From Asterella californica (lineage: Eukaryota > Streptophyta > Marchantiopsida > Marchantiales > Aytoniaceae): DNA of 64,000 nucleotides. Location of the stretch: the NCBI GenBank assembly GCA_036924285.1, contig JAYKYS010000009.1, positions 12,710,001-12,774,000 of the forward strand, written 5' to 3'. Within the stretch, counting starts at the first letter, position 1. Every line of letters begins with the position of its first letter. The translations under genes were made by a program, and so were the position numbers. The notes below the pieces were generated by a model. The model was not told where the DNA came from. It searched no databases and saw only the letters and a list, made by a program, of their open reading frames with translations. Below are positions 41,904 to 53,200 of the stretch, in pieces.

Positions 41904-44378
41904 TCAAGTGGATGAGAAGATGATGATATCGTCTAGGTACACGATAACACTCTCATCCAAGAGATCTCTGAAGATCTCGTTCATTAGCCTGCAGAAAGTA
42001 CCAGGTGCATTGGACAATCCAAACGGCAACACTGTATACTCAAACAAGCCATACCTCGTCCTTACAGCTGTCTTTTCTTCATCACCTTCTTTGATCCGGA
42101 TTTGATGATATCCAGAACGCAGATCCAGCTTGATGAAATACCTTCCTGTGACCAACCGATCGGTGGTTTCATCCATGAGAGGAAGAGGGTACTTGTTCTT
42201 GACAGTAACCTTATTGAGTGCACGATAGTCCGCACACATGCGAATACCACCATCCTTCTTGGCCACGAACAACACCGGGGCAGCATAAGGTGATATACTA
42301 GGTCGTAAGATACCCTGAGCTACCAACTCTTTCAACTGAGTCTTCAGCTCTGTCAGCTCATCAAACGACATCCGTCTTGATGGCACTACAGTAGGGGTAG
42401 CCCCAGGAACCAGATCAATAGCATGATCCAAGGCTCTCCTCGGCGGAAGTCCTGTTGGTAACTGGTCCGGCATTAGGTGAGAATACCTCTCAATCAATGT
42501 CTGCATATCAGGATGTATGAGAAGAGCAGCAACACGTTCTTCCTCATCCGTCTCCACCTTGGGTTTAGACATCACTGCAACCCAAGCTTCGTCTACCAAC
42601 TTGATCTGCTTTCCAAACTGTCTAGCTGTGCAGATCTGAAATGCCACCTTGGCTCGTTGGAACCTACGAGCAGCATGGTTTGGCTCCTTGGGTCTCTCTT
42701 TGATGATCAAAGGATGTGGTTGACCCAAACCCCATTGATCCATGACAATGACATTCCCTTCTTGAACATCTAGCTTTGCCTTGGTCTCTTGTAACCAGGA
42801 CCAGGACAAGATACCTTCCATCGTGTCACCTAAGCTCATAACTAAAAACTCGTGCTTCCTAGTTACCCCTCCAACAGTAACAGGAACACTCATGAGTTTT
42901 TCTGTAACGGTTGTGCTACCTTGCACAAACCTTACCAACAACGGGCTCATGATCTTGGTTCTAGTCACCCCTAAGGTCCTGACTAGTTTTTCATCCAAGA
43001 CATTCACATCTGCTCCAGTATCAATAAGCAAACAACACCGGTGGTTTCCTATTTTCACTTCAATCCACGGCAGAAAATCCCCATGCTCTACCAAATGCTC
43101 ACCAGCACATACCTCTGCTTCAGTAGTCGCCTCAACTGGTTCTTCAATACTGGTTGTCTCTTCAGTTGTCAACCCACGCATGTTGCTCGTTGTTGAACGT
43201 TGAGGACAATCACGAGCGATATGACCGTCCCGTCCGCATCGAAAGCAGATGATCGTCCTTGAAGGTGTAGCACTGCTAGCTCCACTGCTCCTAGCACCTG
43301 AAGTCGAAGCTTGGTTGGATCCTGCATTGGATGCATAGGATCCAGTAGGTCGGGTCTGAGTAGGACCACGAGAAACTCCTTGCTGTTGAGATCCACGAGG
43401 AAACCTCCTTCCCGCTGCACCAAATCTTCCACCACCACGTCCTCTACCACCTCTACTCTGAGAGGACGCTATCTGTCCTTGAGGATTGCGCCAAAATCCT
43501 CTACTAGGCTCGCCATCACTTGTTCCACGTTGAAACTTGGAGGGCTGCACGGTGTAGTTACGTTCCCTAGTGTTCTCTGCTGCTTCCAGAAATGCAAACA
43601 AGTCTTGCATGTCCTCGGACTTATGAAACATAACCCAGCTATCAAACACACTAGCATAGAAACCTTGCAGACCTTTCTTCAAGTGAAACAGCAAGTCGGT
43701 GCGATCCACCATGTGCAAACGAGTAACCAACTCAGAAAATCGCTGGAGGTACTGTCTGATACTCCTTGTCTGTCTCAGATGAATGAGCTCCAGCCGAAAC
43801 TGTGTAGCTTCATCCACCGGTACCAGATGTCTTCTGAGTTCATCCTTCAGCTCCGGCCAAGTGGACATAGGAGTCGTACCGTTCAAACTCCTCATCCTCT
43901 GTTGACCTCCATACCATTCCTTAGCCTCTCCTTCCAGTCTACTAACAGCATAGGTGAACCAACTGCGCTCATCGAAATTCTCCAAGTAGTTCTCCATTTC
44001 AGTAATCCATAACTCAAACCTGGAAAAGCTTTTCTCACCGTTGAAGGCAGATGGTGTCGCTGGTTCAGCCCACTTCACTTTCCGCTTGTGCCCTTCTTTG
44101 GCTGAGCTGCCTTCCGCAACATTCTCTTGCACCTTCTGTGATCCATCTTCATTCTTATCTGCTTGAGTAGCATCAACTGCTCCTTCACCCAGCAGTGCTA
44201 AATCCTTGACTTGCTCAGTTTGTAGTACAGGGACCTCCGCTTCCTTCTCTTGTGTCGCTTTTGCTTGAGTTAAATCCGCCTTCAGCACCTTGTTCTCAGC
44301 TTCTACTTGCTCAAGTCGTCCTTCCAACTTTCTCAGCAATGCTTTCATCTCGTCCAACTCGGTCGACACAGCCTCCAT
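41904..44378 (-). CDS. Gag-protease-RT part of gypsy C, ends at a premature TGA
   Basis: 824 residues. The N-terminus is a Leu-heptad coiled coil (residues about 5-45), then Gag (FSRFELWITEMENYLENF, LEGEAKEWYGGQQR, IRQYLQRFSELVTRL). An Arg/Gly-rich stretch and a CCHC knuckle (CFRCGRDGHIARDC, near residue 378) follow. The protease active site is LLIDTGADVNVLDEKL (near 452). RT runs through LDLRSGYHQI and PFGLSNAPGTF to the catalytic YLDDIIIF near residue 814, and the frame ends 11 residues later at TGA (41904-41906). The related relic at 5237-5290 has Trp (TGG) there, so this is a recent G-to-A nonsense change. The start is the first ATG, 50 bp inside the 5' LTR edge. Confidence 0.92.
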   Translation of the reverse strand: MEAVSTELDEMKALLRKLEGRLEQVEAENKVLKADLTQAKATQEKEAEVPVLQTEQVKDLALLGEGAVDATQADKNEDGSQKVQENVAEGSSAKEGHKRKVKWAEPATPSAFNGEKSFSRFELWITEMENYLENFDERSWFTYAVSRLEGEAKEWYGGQQRMRSLNGTTPMSTWPELKDELRRHLVPVDEATQFRLELIHLRQTRSIRQYLQRFSELVTRLHMVDRTDLLFHLKKGLQGFYASVFDSWVMFHKSEDMQDLFAFLEAAENTRERNYTVQPSKFQRGTSDGEPSRGFWRNPQGQIASSQSRGGRGRGGGRFGAAGRRFPRGSQQQGVSRGPTQTRPTGSYASNAGSNQASTSGARSSGASSATPSRTIICFRCGRDGHIARDCPQRSTTSNMRGLTTEETTSIEEPVEATTEAEVCAGEHLVEHGDFLPWIEVKIGNHRCCLLIDTGADVNVLDEKLVRTLGVTRTKIMSPLLVRFVQGSTTVTEKLMSVPVTVGGVTRKHEFLVMSLGDTMEGILSWSWLQETKAKLDVQEGNVIVMDQWGLGQPHPLIIKERPKEPNHAARRFQRAKVAFQICTARQFGKQIKLVDEAWVAVMSKPKVETDEEERVAALLIHPDMQTLIERYSHLMPDQLPTGLPPRRALDHAIDLVPGATPTVVPSRRMSFDELTELKTQLKELVAQGILRPSISPYAAPVLFVAKKDGGIRMCADYRALNKVTVKNKYPLPLMDETTDRLVTGRYFIKLDLRSGYHQIRIKEGDEEKTAVRTRYGLFEYTVLPFGLSNAPGTFCRLMNEIFRDLLDESVIVYLDDIIIFSST

Positions 44379-44414
44379 TGTCGATGGTGTTTAGCAAAGA
44401 CTCAACTTGAGCCT

Positions 44415-44426
44415 GCTCTGATACCA
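44415..44426 (-). other. Primer binding site of gypsy C (initiator Met tRNA)
   Basis: On the element strand TGGTATCAGAGC, the exact classical complement of the initiator Met tRNA 3' end, begins two bases inside the 5' LTR. Confidence 0.93.
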
Positions 44427-44428
44427 AC

Positions 44429-45372
44429 TGTAACGTTCGACCGCAGATCTCGGAACAGATTCTTTAATCTCTAACCAATGAACTGCCGAACGTGAACCTC
44501 CTTGGAGACCTGTATACTTTATTTGTGTCTCCAGATCCAGTTCGTTAAACTATCAGCTAATGAGCACCGAGGATTTGATAACTGTTGGACGGGTTTCGAA
44601 TAACCAACTAGTCCTTTGTAGGTCTCTGGTCAATCTTAGGTTGCTAAATACAGGTGGAACTATTCTAGACCTGGGTTGCATAAAATTTGGGCAGCGCTTC
44701 CGCTACTGGTGATCAAGTCGGAACGCCAGGACCCACAAGGAGCAACCGCCAAGACTAGGAGACCTAGTAGATGCTAGGAAGTAGGAAGGCAAAGTAATTA
44801 CACCGAAATAAAGTCAACACGACACCAGATGCGCTCAACTCAGTTTTGGCACACAACTCAAGCCTACTTATCAGAATGGAGAAAGTCACGGGCTCATATA
44901 CATTACATGGCATTACTTGCTGACAAGGTCACGCAGCGCTCTTGGACCGACAATTCTTCTCTACTCAGCAACTCCAGAACTAAGACTTCACCAGAGAACC
45001 TACTTTCACTCCGAACGCCCTGATTTCTGTTACTCAACAGATCAGACCCCAAGTCAGCGCCCTAATCAACACCCCAAGTCTGCTCTCAAGGTCCCTCTTC
45101 AAATCTGCTCTCCAAGGAGCTTGATGTGCATCAGTTCTAGCTCCTGATTTCTGACCTCAAAGGCAATGTACACTACACTGAAAAATACAGTCTCCTCCTT
45201 CACCACCAAGAGCTCTCTCTCCAAAACTGAAAAACTGAGAATGGCCTCCTTTAGGGTTCACGACACTCTTTTATCTAGTCTCTTGAGCCTGCCTTGTGCC
45301 ATGCAGCTGCCACTTTTGATTAATCACTGCCCGAATGCCATCTGGTTTGGAGAAAAAGCAAAAGGTGTTACA
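44429..45372 (-). repeat. 5' LTR of gypsy C (right copy)
   Basis: 944 bp, matching 38251-39194 with one difference seen. This LTR contains the element's promoter and transcribes leftward, away from the receptor-kinase gene on its right. Confidence 0.95.
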
Positions 45373-46050
45373 AATGGATGTACTGTAGACCGTACGATGG
45401 TAGAATCTCATATTACGATCAGGAGAAAGCATTCTGTCTTCCCCTGAAAACTACCGGTACGTAGGCTTTTAACATGTATACAAGCGAACAGTGTACAGTA
45501 CAAATTATGAAGGCGGGGTGCACTATTCCAATACAACGTCCTGGGCGTTCTTCTATTGACTCAGTGATTGCAGATTTTTGAATTTGAACAAGCAGATTTC
45601 GTCCGCACTATTGGCACATTGTTTGCATGTTTTTGAATTTTCGAGCTAATTTTACTGGCATGTTCGTCATTTTCTAGGCGCTATTTACACGTTCATCATT
45701 CATCGACAAATACGAATAGATGTTGCATGGAAAATATATGTTTAAGGACATCATTTCGTAGACAGACTTAATGTGTGCAATCCCTCTCGGTCTTATCTTC
45801 GGCGGAAGACAGTAGTAGAAAAGGTTCCGATTGGAGAGAGAGAGAGAAAGATAGGGAGAGCGAGAGATCACACATGAGCTCGTCTATCTATAGAAGGATG
45901 TAGTAGACCTCCAGCCAAATTAACACTCTGGGGAGTATAAGAGCTGGCTCCTTCATGATCATCCATGAATGTTCCAGTGGGGCCTGTGCTAAGTACAGTA
46001 GACCAAATCATCGTCTTTACTTCGTCTTCGAAAATCTGCAACGAGGAAAG
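45373..46050 (+). promoter_or_regulatory. Near promoter and 5' UTR of receptor-kinase copy 2
   Basis: 678 bp between the gypsy C LTR and the ATG. It shares blocks with 10381-11027 of copy 1 and with 53700-54040 of copy 3, including GAGTATAAGAGCT (TATA-like, near 45933) and GGGCCTGTGCTAAGTACAGT (near 45977). A downstream leader AACGAGGAAAG precedes the start codon. The core promoter call is tentative. Confidence 0.55.
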
Positions 46051-49000
46051 ATGATGATTTGGTTCACGTTCACAAGGAAACACGGCCTCTGGCTTTGGAT
46101 TTTGACTTTCTTGCTGTACTACGCCGCCGCTCAACAGGAAGGTAAGTAATGAAGAGGACCAGCCAGTGAAATTGCAATCATCCAATTAGATCGAAAGAAG
46201 TGAGTGAGTAGTCGCAGCAGTTTTTGGTAATTGCAGACGAGCACGGAAACAACCGATAGAGCAGCTTTCAATCCTGAACGGTGTGAGGAATTTTATTTCT
46301 CTAGATCTGGAGCAATTATTAGGAGTGTCCAGACGCATGCTGAGAAGTTCGGATTCCTCTCTGACGCAGGATACATAAGCGTCGACTGTGGAGCGAGTGC
46401 CAATTCCACAGACCCAGATACTATGATCGACTGGACCACGGATGCGCCTTATATCAGCACCGGAGTAAACCAGATTCTGACCACCGTGCCCTCCAGCTCC
46501 CTCAATGAGCGGCAACTGAAGACTCTTCGATACTTCCCTGCTAACAGAAGCAGACATTGCTACAGTCTACCGGCTTCCAAGAACTCTGCGTATCTGGTTA
46601 GGGCCACGTTTTTGCACGGCGGCTTTCAGACCGAAGTCGATAACGAGTTCGACCTTTCGATCGACTCCACAGTAGTCGACACCGTTGCTTGGACTCCGGA
46701 TTATGTAGACGCCCTTTGGACTCACGAGTACGTGGTTGCTGCCACAAGCAACCTTGTGAACTTTTGCCTTATACCCAAGGTTGGAGTCGCTTTCATGTCT
46801 ACACTAGAGCTTCGACCGCTTGCTGAGGGTATGTACCATGTTGTGTTTGACGGGAGATATCTGAAATCCTTGGCCAGGCTCAACTGTGGCGCTCAACCCA
46901 CAGATCCTCCTATCAGGTACATAGGTATATATGTGTAGATCTGCGTTGGAGTCTTGAACGTTAAACTTTCCTTTTTATCTGCATACTGTCCACATCTGGA
47001 GCTGAAAATCTCTCTATGGTTGCAGATATCCGGATGACCTTTATGATAGAATCTGGGATTCTCCAGGAGAAAATTTTACCTACAACACGACGACAACAAC
47101 TTCCGAATCGGATGTCGAGGTTCTGCCCGCCAGCGTCTCCGATCGACCGCCGTTGGCGGTAATGCAGAGTGCGTGGGTGAGCGAAGTAACTGAGTCGTTC
47201 GGGTGGGCCCTTGCGTTCGGTGAATATGAGTTGAACAAAACAACGACATTCTACACGAATCATTTCTTTGCGGAGATAGAGAACATAGGGCCTACCGACA
47301 CTCGGCTCGTAGATATGGATGTGAACGGAGGGGAGGCTTTACACAACATTTCATTCCAGAAGTTTGAAACGACTCAGATATACAACGCAGAACGGAGTAT
47401 CACTCTCCCCTGGGCCAACTATACTTTTTCTGCCAGTGCCGGGTCAGTTCTCGGTCCTCTCCTCAATGCCGCCGAGTTCTACGCGTCAAGAGCAGCGATT
47501 CAGGCCACAACGGACGACAGGGATGGTAATTACAGTTCAAGCATTTTTGGCGTGCTTCTAGCCTGCGTTTTGCTGCAAACAATGTATAGGAAAGTGGACA
47601 CTTTGTTTCAGTTGGTGATTAATTGGAGGCTGACAGTTGTCTGAATTGTCCCAACGAAAGCATCGGATCGATTTATAATTATCTGTGGTGTATATGTTGA
47701 CTTTGCAGTAAGTGCTTTGGAAGTGGTGAAAACCAGTCTTGGTCTGAGTTCCTGGACCGGAGATCCTTGCCTTCCTGTCAGCTATGATTGGCTTACTTGC
47801 GGCGAAGAAGCCAATCCCAGAGTCAAGAAAATGTGAGTCAATTGCGTGAAGTACTTAGTACTACTGTTTCAGTTCAAGATCCAGTGGACAGCGTGAGCGA
47901 CTACTCTCTATCTCTCTCTTGCTCTTGTGCATTAATGTCTGATACAGTTCCACAACGACCTTCTCCTAGCACCATTGGAACCCTGCACGACTGGCCGCTG
48001 TGAAGGGTGGATTTGTTCTGGGAAATCGCCATTTTCGCGAACTTTATGGTTCATGCGTAATTTTCATGCAACTTGCTCAAAGTTGGGGCTGCAAAAAGGT
48101 AGATGTTCAAAAGTTTTGACAGGGTTCGAGGAAATTCTCTAAACATAAGAAGGTCGTAAATCAATGTCTGATTACAATCGCGTAGTGTAGAACCGAGACT
48201 CGGCACGGGAGAGACCAGCAGCCAAGTCGCTCGCTCGTTGCCTGAAGCGGAAACTGAAATCGCATCGCTGAAAACTTAAATTGTTCTTTACCAGTGTACT
48301 GTAATTACCTTTTGAAATATTGCCGGCAGTCAAGCGGACATCTTAGACCGATTAATTTGTTTTGCCGGATCCTGGAAAATTCCTTCGGGAAAATGCAGAA
48401 CTCAAGCTTGGAATTGAATTCCATTGAATTGCGGATTTCCTACCGAAAGTCGTGCCTCTATCCAGCGGTTAGTTACCAGTTCTCGAACACTGGTATGAAG
48501 ATTTCATCAGCGAACATGAGTTGAACGCGGATGGCTGTACGGACGATATCCTGTATCCTTTTGAAGACTCCTGTTTGCTAGAAGAACCATACACACAGCA
48601 TTAACAGTTCCAGTTCACTCCTCTAACTTGATATCACACTACCGTATGTTAGAATAAATTAAATTCCACAGCTTTAAAGTCCGACTGCCTTAATCCGAAT
48701 TGCGGCCGTTGAGAAAAGGCAAGTTACGTCATCAAGTGTTCTGTTTCGAGTCGGTATCGTTCAGCTTCAGTGGTCTCCATGCCATCTTCTAATGCACACT
48801 GGATCTTTCTTGCAGAAATCTGACAGAGTACAATCTAGTCGGCACCATTCCAGCGGGCATTGCGGAACTGGCTGCTCTGAAGGAACTGTAAGCTCAGGCC
48901 TGCAACCCGAATTTTCTTTTGTCTGCCGCTTTAATTTCCTCTTAACAAATATTCCCTCTGTTGCACATGCTGGGCTTGTTCCTAACATTCTTGTGCGCTG

Positions 49001-51807
49001 TGGGTCAGATTGCTTGACAATAACAAGATCGGAGGAGCTATTCCGGATCTAAGTAAATTGACCGAATTGACGACTCTGTAAGTTCTGAACCTTAAAACTG
49101 AAGCCTAGCTGTCTGTTCTAATTGGATCAGTTTGAATGTTGAGTACGATCGAGTCGAAATTGCTCATCATGTCACACGTTCGTTCTTGCTTCTGACAGGC
49201 ATTTGCAGAACAATTTCTTGACTGGTGGTATTCCGAACTCGGTGGCCTTTCTTCCCGTCCTTACGGAATTGTGAGTATTCTATTCTGCTCTCAGCAGTTC
49301 CTGAGGGCCAATATAAGAAGCTTTCGCCCTACAGAAGAAAACCAGCTAGGGAGGAGGTTTCTGATCGTTTTAATTTCCTCCCAGATTCCTGTCAAACAAC
49401 AGCCTATCCGGACCGGTTCCTGCAGCTCTTGCGGATCGTAGTGGTTTGAAGCTTGAGTAAGCGATTCTTCCACCCACTGCAATCTCCCTTCTCATTCGCA
49501 TATGTGGTGGAAATACATTCTCTCTAGAATCTCGAGAACGCAACTCTCAGAAACTTCGCTCTTTTCAGTCTATTTGATATATATGACTTGAATCAGCCGC
49601 CGAAATTTCATCTCTACCCCACATAATCAGATCTGTTATTCCGATACTACAGAATTTCCGGGAACGTCAAACTCTGCGCTCCGACGGAGGATTGTCCGAT
49701 TTTGCAGGCCGATCTTCCCGATGGCAATAATCATGGAGGTGGTGGCGGAGGAGGTGGACTAAGTGCAGCTGTTGTTGGGGTTATTGTTGGTGGTGTGCTG
49801 GTTCTTGCCATTCTCGTCGCGGTGTGGCTTTACTGCACGAAACGTCCAAAGCCTATTCCTGCTCCTGCGTTCATCCCTGTCGATAATTATAAGCGTGACC
49901 AAACTGGTAAGCTTGCTCGCTGTTGCAACAATCGGTACTGTCTTGTTCATGCAACCTGGTACGAAACTTGATCATGGTGGTCTTGACGGGATTCAGGCGT
50001 ATCCCAAGGATTAAATGCTTCACCGAATGGTTCCGTCGGTGGAGCTGCAGCTGTAAATCAGGCACGAGCTTTCGCACTGGCCGAGGTGCAAAGAGCCACC
50101 CAGGGCTTCGACTCGAAGATCGGAAAGGGAGGATTTGGACCTGTTTACTACGGAAAGCTTACCGATGGAACGGAATTGGCCGTCAAAGTGAAGTCTACGA
50201 CTTCCAGTCAGGGCACCACAGAATTCTTCAACGAGGTGGGATAATGAGTTTCAATTCGCGCTAGCTGTCAGTGTGCTAATTCATAATAAATTCTAGTTTA
50301 CCGTCCTCTCGAGTCTCAAGTTCCTCAGTATTGCTAGATTTCCTTGACATTTGTTCCGCGGTTTCTTCGCTTCGACTTGCAGGTTTCTCTCCTCTCGAGA
50401 GTGCATCACAAGAACCTTGTCGCTATGCTCGGTTACTGTGAAGAAAATGGACAGCAGATCCTCATATATGAGTATATGGCCAAAGGGACCTTGAGTGACC
50501 ATCTTTATGGGAAAGGTATGAATCAGCTTGAGTGCAGTTCTGATGAAGCACGGCATGCCATCCATCCATTCAGATGATCGAGTTGCTATCCTCCTACTCA
50601 AACAGGGCTAAAGGTTGTTGTACTTGCTGGCAGACATGAAGGGACGGATAAGCTGGAAACAGCGCCTTGAAATCGCCTTGAATGCTGCGAAAGGTAATAA
50701 CTAGAAGGCTTCCTACGTGCGAAGATCGAATCATATAGATCGAACCTCTCAATAATTTAATCGTAAAACCCTAAATGTGATAAAATTCTGATACCTGCTC
50801 GGGGGAGCACGGATTGGATGGTGTTCAGGTTTGGAATACCTTCATAACGATTGCATTCCCAAGATCATTCACCGGGACATCAAGAGCAATAACATTCTGC
50901 TGAATGAGAAGCTGCTGGCGAAAGTGGCGGACTTTGGAATCTGGAAGCTCGCTCCTGACGAAGATCAGAGCGGTGGTGTGTCGACAAAAATTATTGGCAC
51001 TCCTGGTTACCTTGACCCCGAGTGCGTTTCGAGCCTTTCGTTACCTCGTGCAGCACTTCTGTTAGTTGCACCTGGTTCTGGTGAGATAATTCCGGTATCA
51101 ACTCACTCCATCTGCCGGGACTTCTCTGCAGGTATCACAAGCTCAACAAGCTGACTCAAAAGAGCGACGTGTACAGTTTCGGGGTCGTCCTCCTGGAAAT
51201 CATCTGCGGAAGATCACCGTATTCCCCCACCACCGGGGAATATAATCTAGTTGAATGGGTAAGAATTGATGATCAGTTCCTGACGACCTCATGATCAGAT
51301 TACTTCGCTACAGTTTTCTGCTGATGCTTAGGAGAGAACGACTGACTAATCTTACTGCAGGCACGCGGCTGCTTGAGGATAAACGACCTCGAGGCCCTAG
51401 TGGACCCGGCAATGGTGGACAGGTACAACATTGTGGCCATGTGGAAGGTGGCGGAGCTGGCTGTGAGCTGCGTTGAGCCTTACGGTGGCAACAGACCCGA
51501 CATGAAGCAGGTGGTGCGGGGATTGATTGAGGCATCGGAGTTCGAAGAGGCGAGAACACAAGACTATGGACCACCTGCAGCTGGAGGAGTAGGAGCGTAT
51601 AGTGGCACAAGCTTCAGAAGTGAGAGTTCCTACCCATTAAAGAAAGGCTCAGCTACGTCCATACCTGAGTATCCGGGTCCAGAGCCATACCCTTCTGCTC
51701 CTCTTCTTCTAGATGACCTCTTCACCCCTACAACAACAACAACAACAACAGCATTCGAGCAGCTTCCTTCGGATACACGAGATTCTTCGCGGTTGGCTCC
51801 CAGATAG
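46051..51807 (+). CDS. Malectin-like/LRR receptor kinase, copy 2 (999 residues, intact)
   Basis: Exons: 46051-46141, 46370-46916, 47026-47525, 47709-47832, 48816-48887, 49009-49077, 49199-49270, 49385-49456, 49653-49906, 49997-50235, 50383-50515, 50634-50693, 50829-51021, 51132-51258, 51361-51807. They sum to exactly 3000 bp; every intron is GT-AG. Signal peptide 1-27 ([14 protein letters not shown]); malectin-like ectodomain about 31-380 ([33 protein letters not shown]); LRR-N cap ([13 protein letters not shown]); four LRRs, each on its own 69-72 bp exon; Gly-rich hinge; transmembrane helix about 554-576. The kinase has its Gly loop [11 protein letters not shown] near 643, Lys 664, HRDIKSNN at 759, DFG at 779 and GTPGYLDPE. 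Arg before Asp marks an RD kinase. The C-terminal tail includes seven consecutive Thr. It resembles Arabidopsis At1g67720-type LRR-I receptors at the plasma membrane. The ligand is unknown. Confidence 0.95.
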
Positions 51808-53200
51808 TTCAAGAGAAACATTCAAACAAAACAGCGAACTTTTGGTAAGAGCGTGTGTAAAGTATCATACATCACGCTAAGATTTCCCTCTTCACAGCCT
51901 CGAGATGAACTTGCTTGTGTGGGATTAGGGTTGGGGACTCTGGTGTTTTCCTAGACCTTGATGGAGAGTGTGCAGGGAGGAGGACGATGGAGCTGCTTGC
52001 TTCTTCTGAGTGAGATATGACTGCACCTCTCATCCTCTGTCATTCCTGCTGCTGCATGCCCCGCCGAGAGTATGTATCCGAAATTCCAAGGCAAGACAAA
52101 TCCTTGTAGAACTGTAGCGTAGTGAATTACCGTCTTAAGCTTCTTCGTGCAATTGGACTTCGTTCAAGTGAGTGAAACGTTCAGACCGAGACGAATAAAC
52201 GCCCTCTTCAAGAGAGCGTGTGGTTGCTAGCTGACATTCAGAAGTTGGGAGGTGACTGATCAAAATTTCGATATTCAATCAAGAGTGAATAAAAGAATGA
52301 CAAGCTACCAAGTCTCCACATGTACAGTATTTGAAGCTAAGCTCGTGTTTCAGACATAGAAGAAACGCAATCATGTAAATGGGCCCTCTCATTGAGCTCC
52401 TCTATCAATGTAGTTCGATGGTAGTTGAAGTAGTTTCATCAACTCGCTCCTTCGGTCCGTAAGTGTACCTGTGTTTATGCTACATACGTAGTTGTTGTTT
52501 CGATTTCGTTAAATATAGTTGTAACTTTTGAAATGGCTCTATTCTTTAGAGCCATTGGCATCGATATGAAACTCTACATTCTGACGTGAAAGTAAATAAA
52601 AATTAATATATTAGTGAGAGTATTAGTGAGAGTGTAAGTAAAAGAAGAGTATTTGATAGGGACCAATCAATGGTTTTTTGACATGTAACTAAAATCGAAG
52701 TTCATTCAGTTATATAATAAAGGAAGTCTGTTCTGGACCAGTGATTATGAGTTCCGTGCTGTACTAAGCACCACGAACAAAATTCGGGTTCAGATTATCC
52801 TTTAATTTTAACACGCAACGTTCATTAATTCTATTGGGACCACACAAACTATTCGAAACTCGGGTTCGAATGAAAGATGTAACAGTTACTACACTTCGTT
52901 TCAGTAGCTATAGACTTTTGGAATGAATCTTCGAGGTGCTCTCTAATATTTCTTCAAGTTGCGAAATTCTAAGGGGACGGGATAGCGTATCTAAGATTCA
53001 ACTCTGACACTCCCCAAGAGTGCATTCAGCGAAACTTCTAACTCACTAGTTGTTCATATGCCTCCTTCTTCTCTTTGTCCTTTCAGGTTCTCCGGTGGCA
53101 TCTTCAAGTTCCCTCTCTTGTATCTCTTGGATTAATCTTTCTAATTCTCCTGAGTATAAGTACTAGAAAGTGAAGAACCTTGCCAACAACCTGACCTACT
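51808..53200. other. 3' flank of receptor-kinase copy 2 and spacer
   Basis: The first roughly 270 bp shares sequence with the 3' flanks of copies 1 and 3 (CTTGCTTGTGTGGGATTAGG). AATAAA-like signals occur near 52187 and 52286. From about 52500 the sequence is AT-rich with no gene; a small tandem repeat (TATTAGTGAGAG) lies near 52610-52635. From about 53000 the flank of unit 3 begins. Confidence 0.5.

Larger units (their letters stand above)
38251..45372 (-). mobile_element. Young chromovirus-type Ty3/gypsy element C, one nonsense codon
   Basis: 7122 bp with 944-bp LTRs (38251-39194 and 44429-45372), TGTAACG...TGTTACA. I found one difference between them (T versus C near 38425 and 44603). AATG occurs on both flanks (38247-38250, 45373-45376), a 4-bp target duplication, or 5 bp if one LTR base is shared. 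A primer binding site, a polypurine region and one long gag-pol frame interrupted only by a single TGA in RT are present. It inserted between the far and near promoter of receptor-kinase copy 2, 0.68 kb upstream of its ATG. Confidence 0.95.

Noticed and set aside
46231..46369. Upstream extension of the malectin-like frame as an alternative start
   Set aside because: Intron 1 between 46142 and 46369 has proper splice sites and joins a signal-peptide exon in phase; copy 3 has the same structure.
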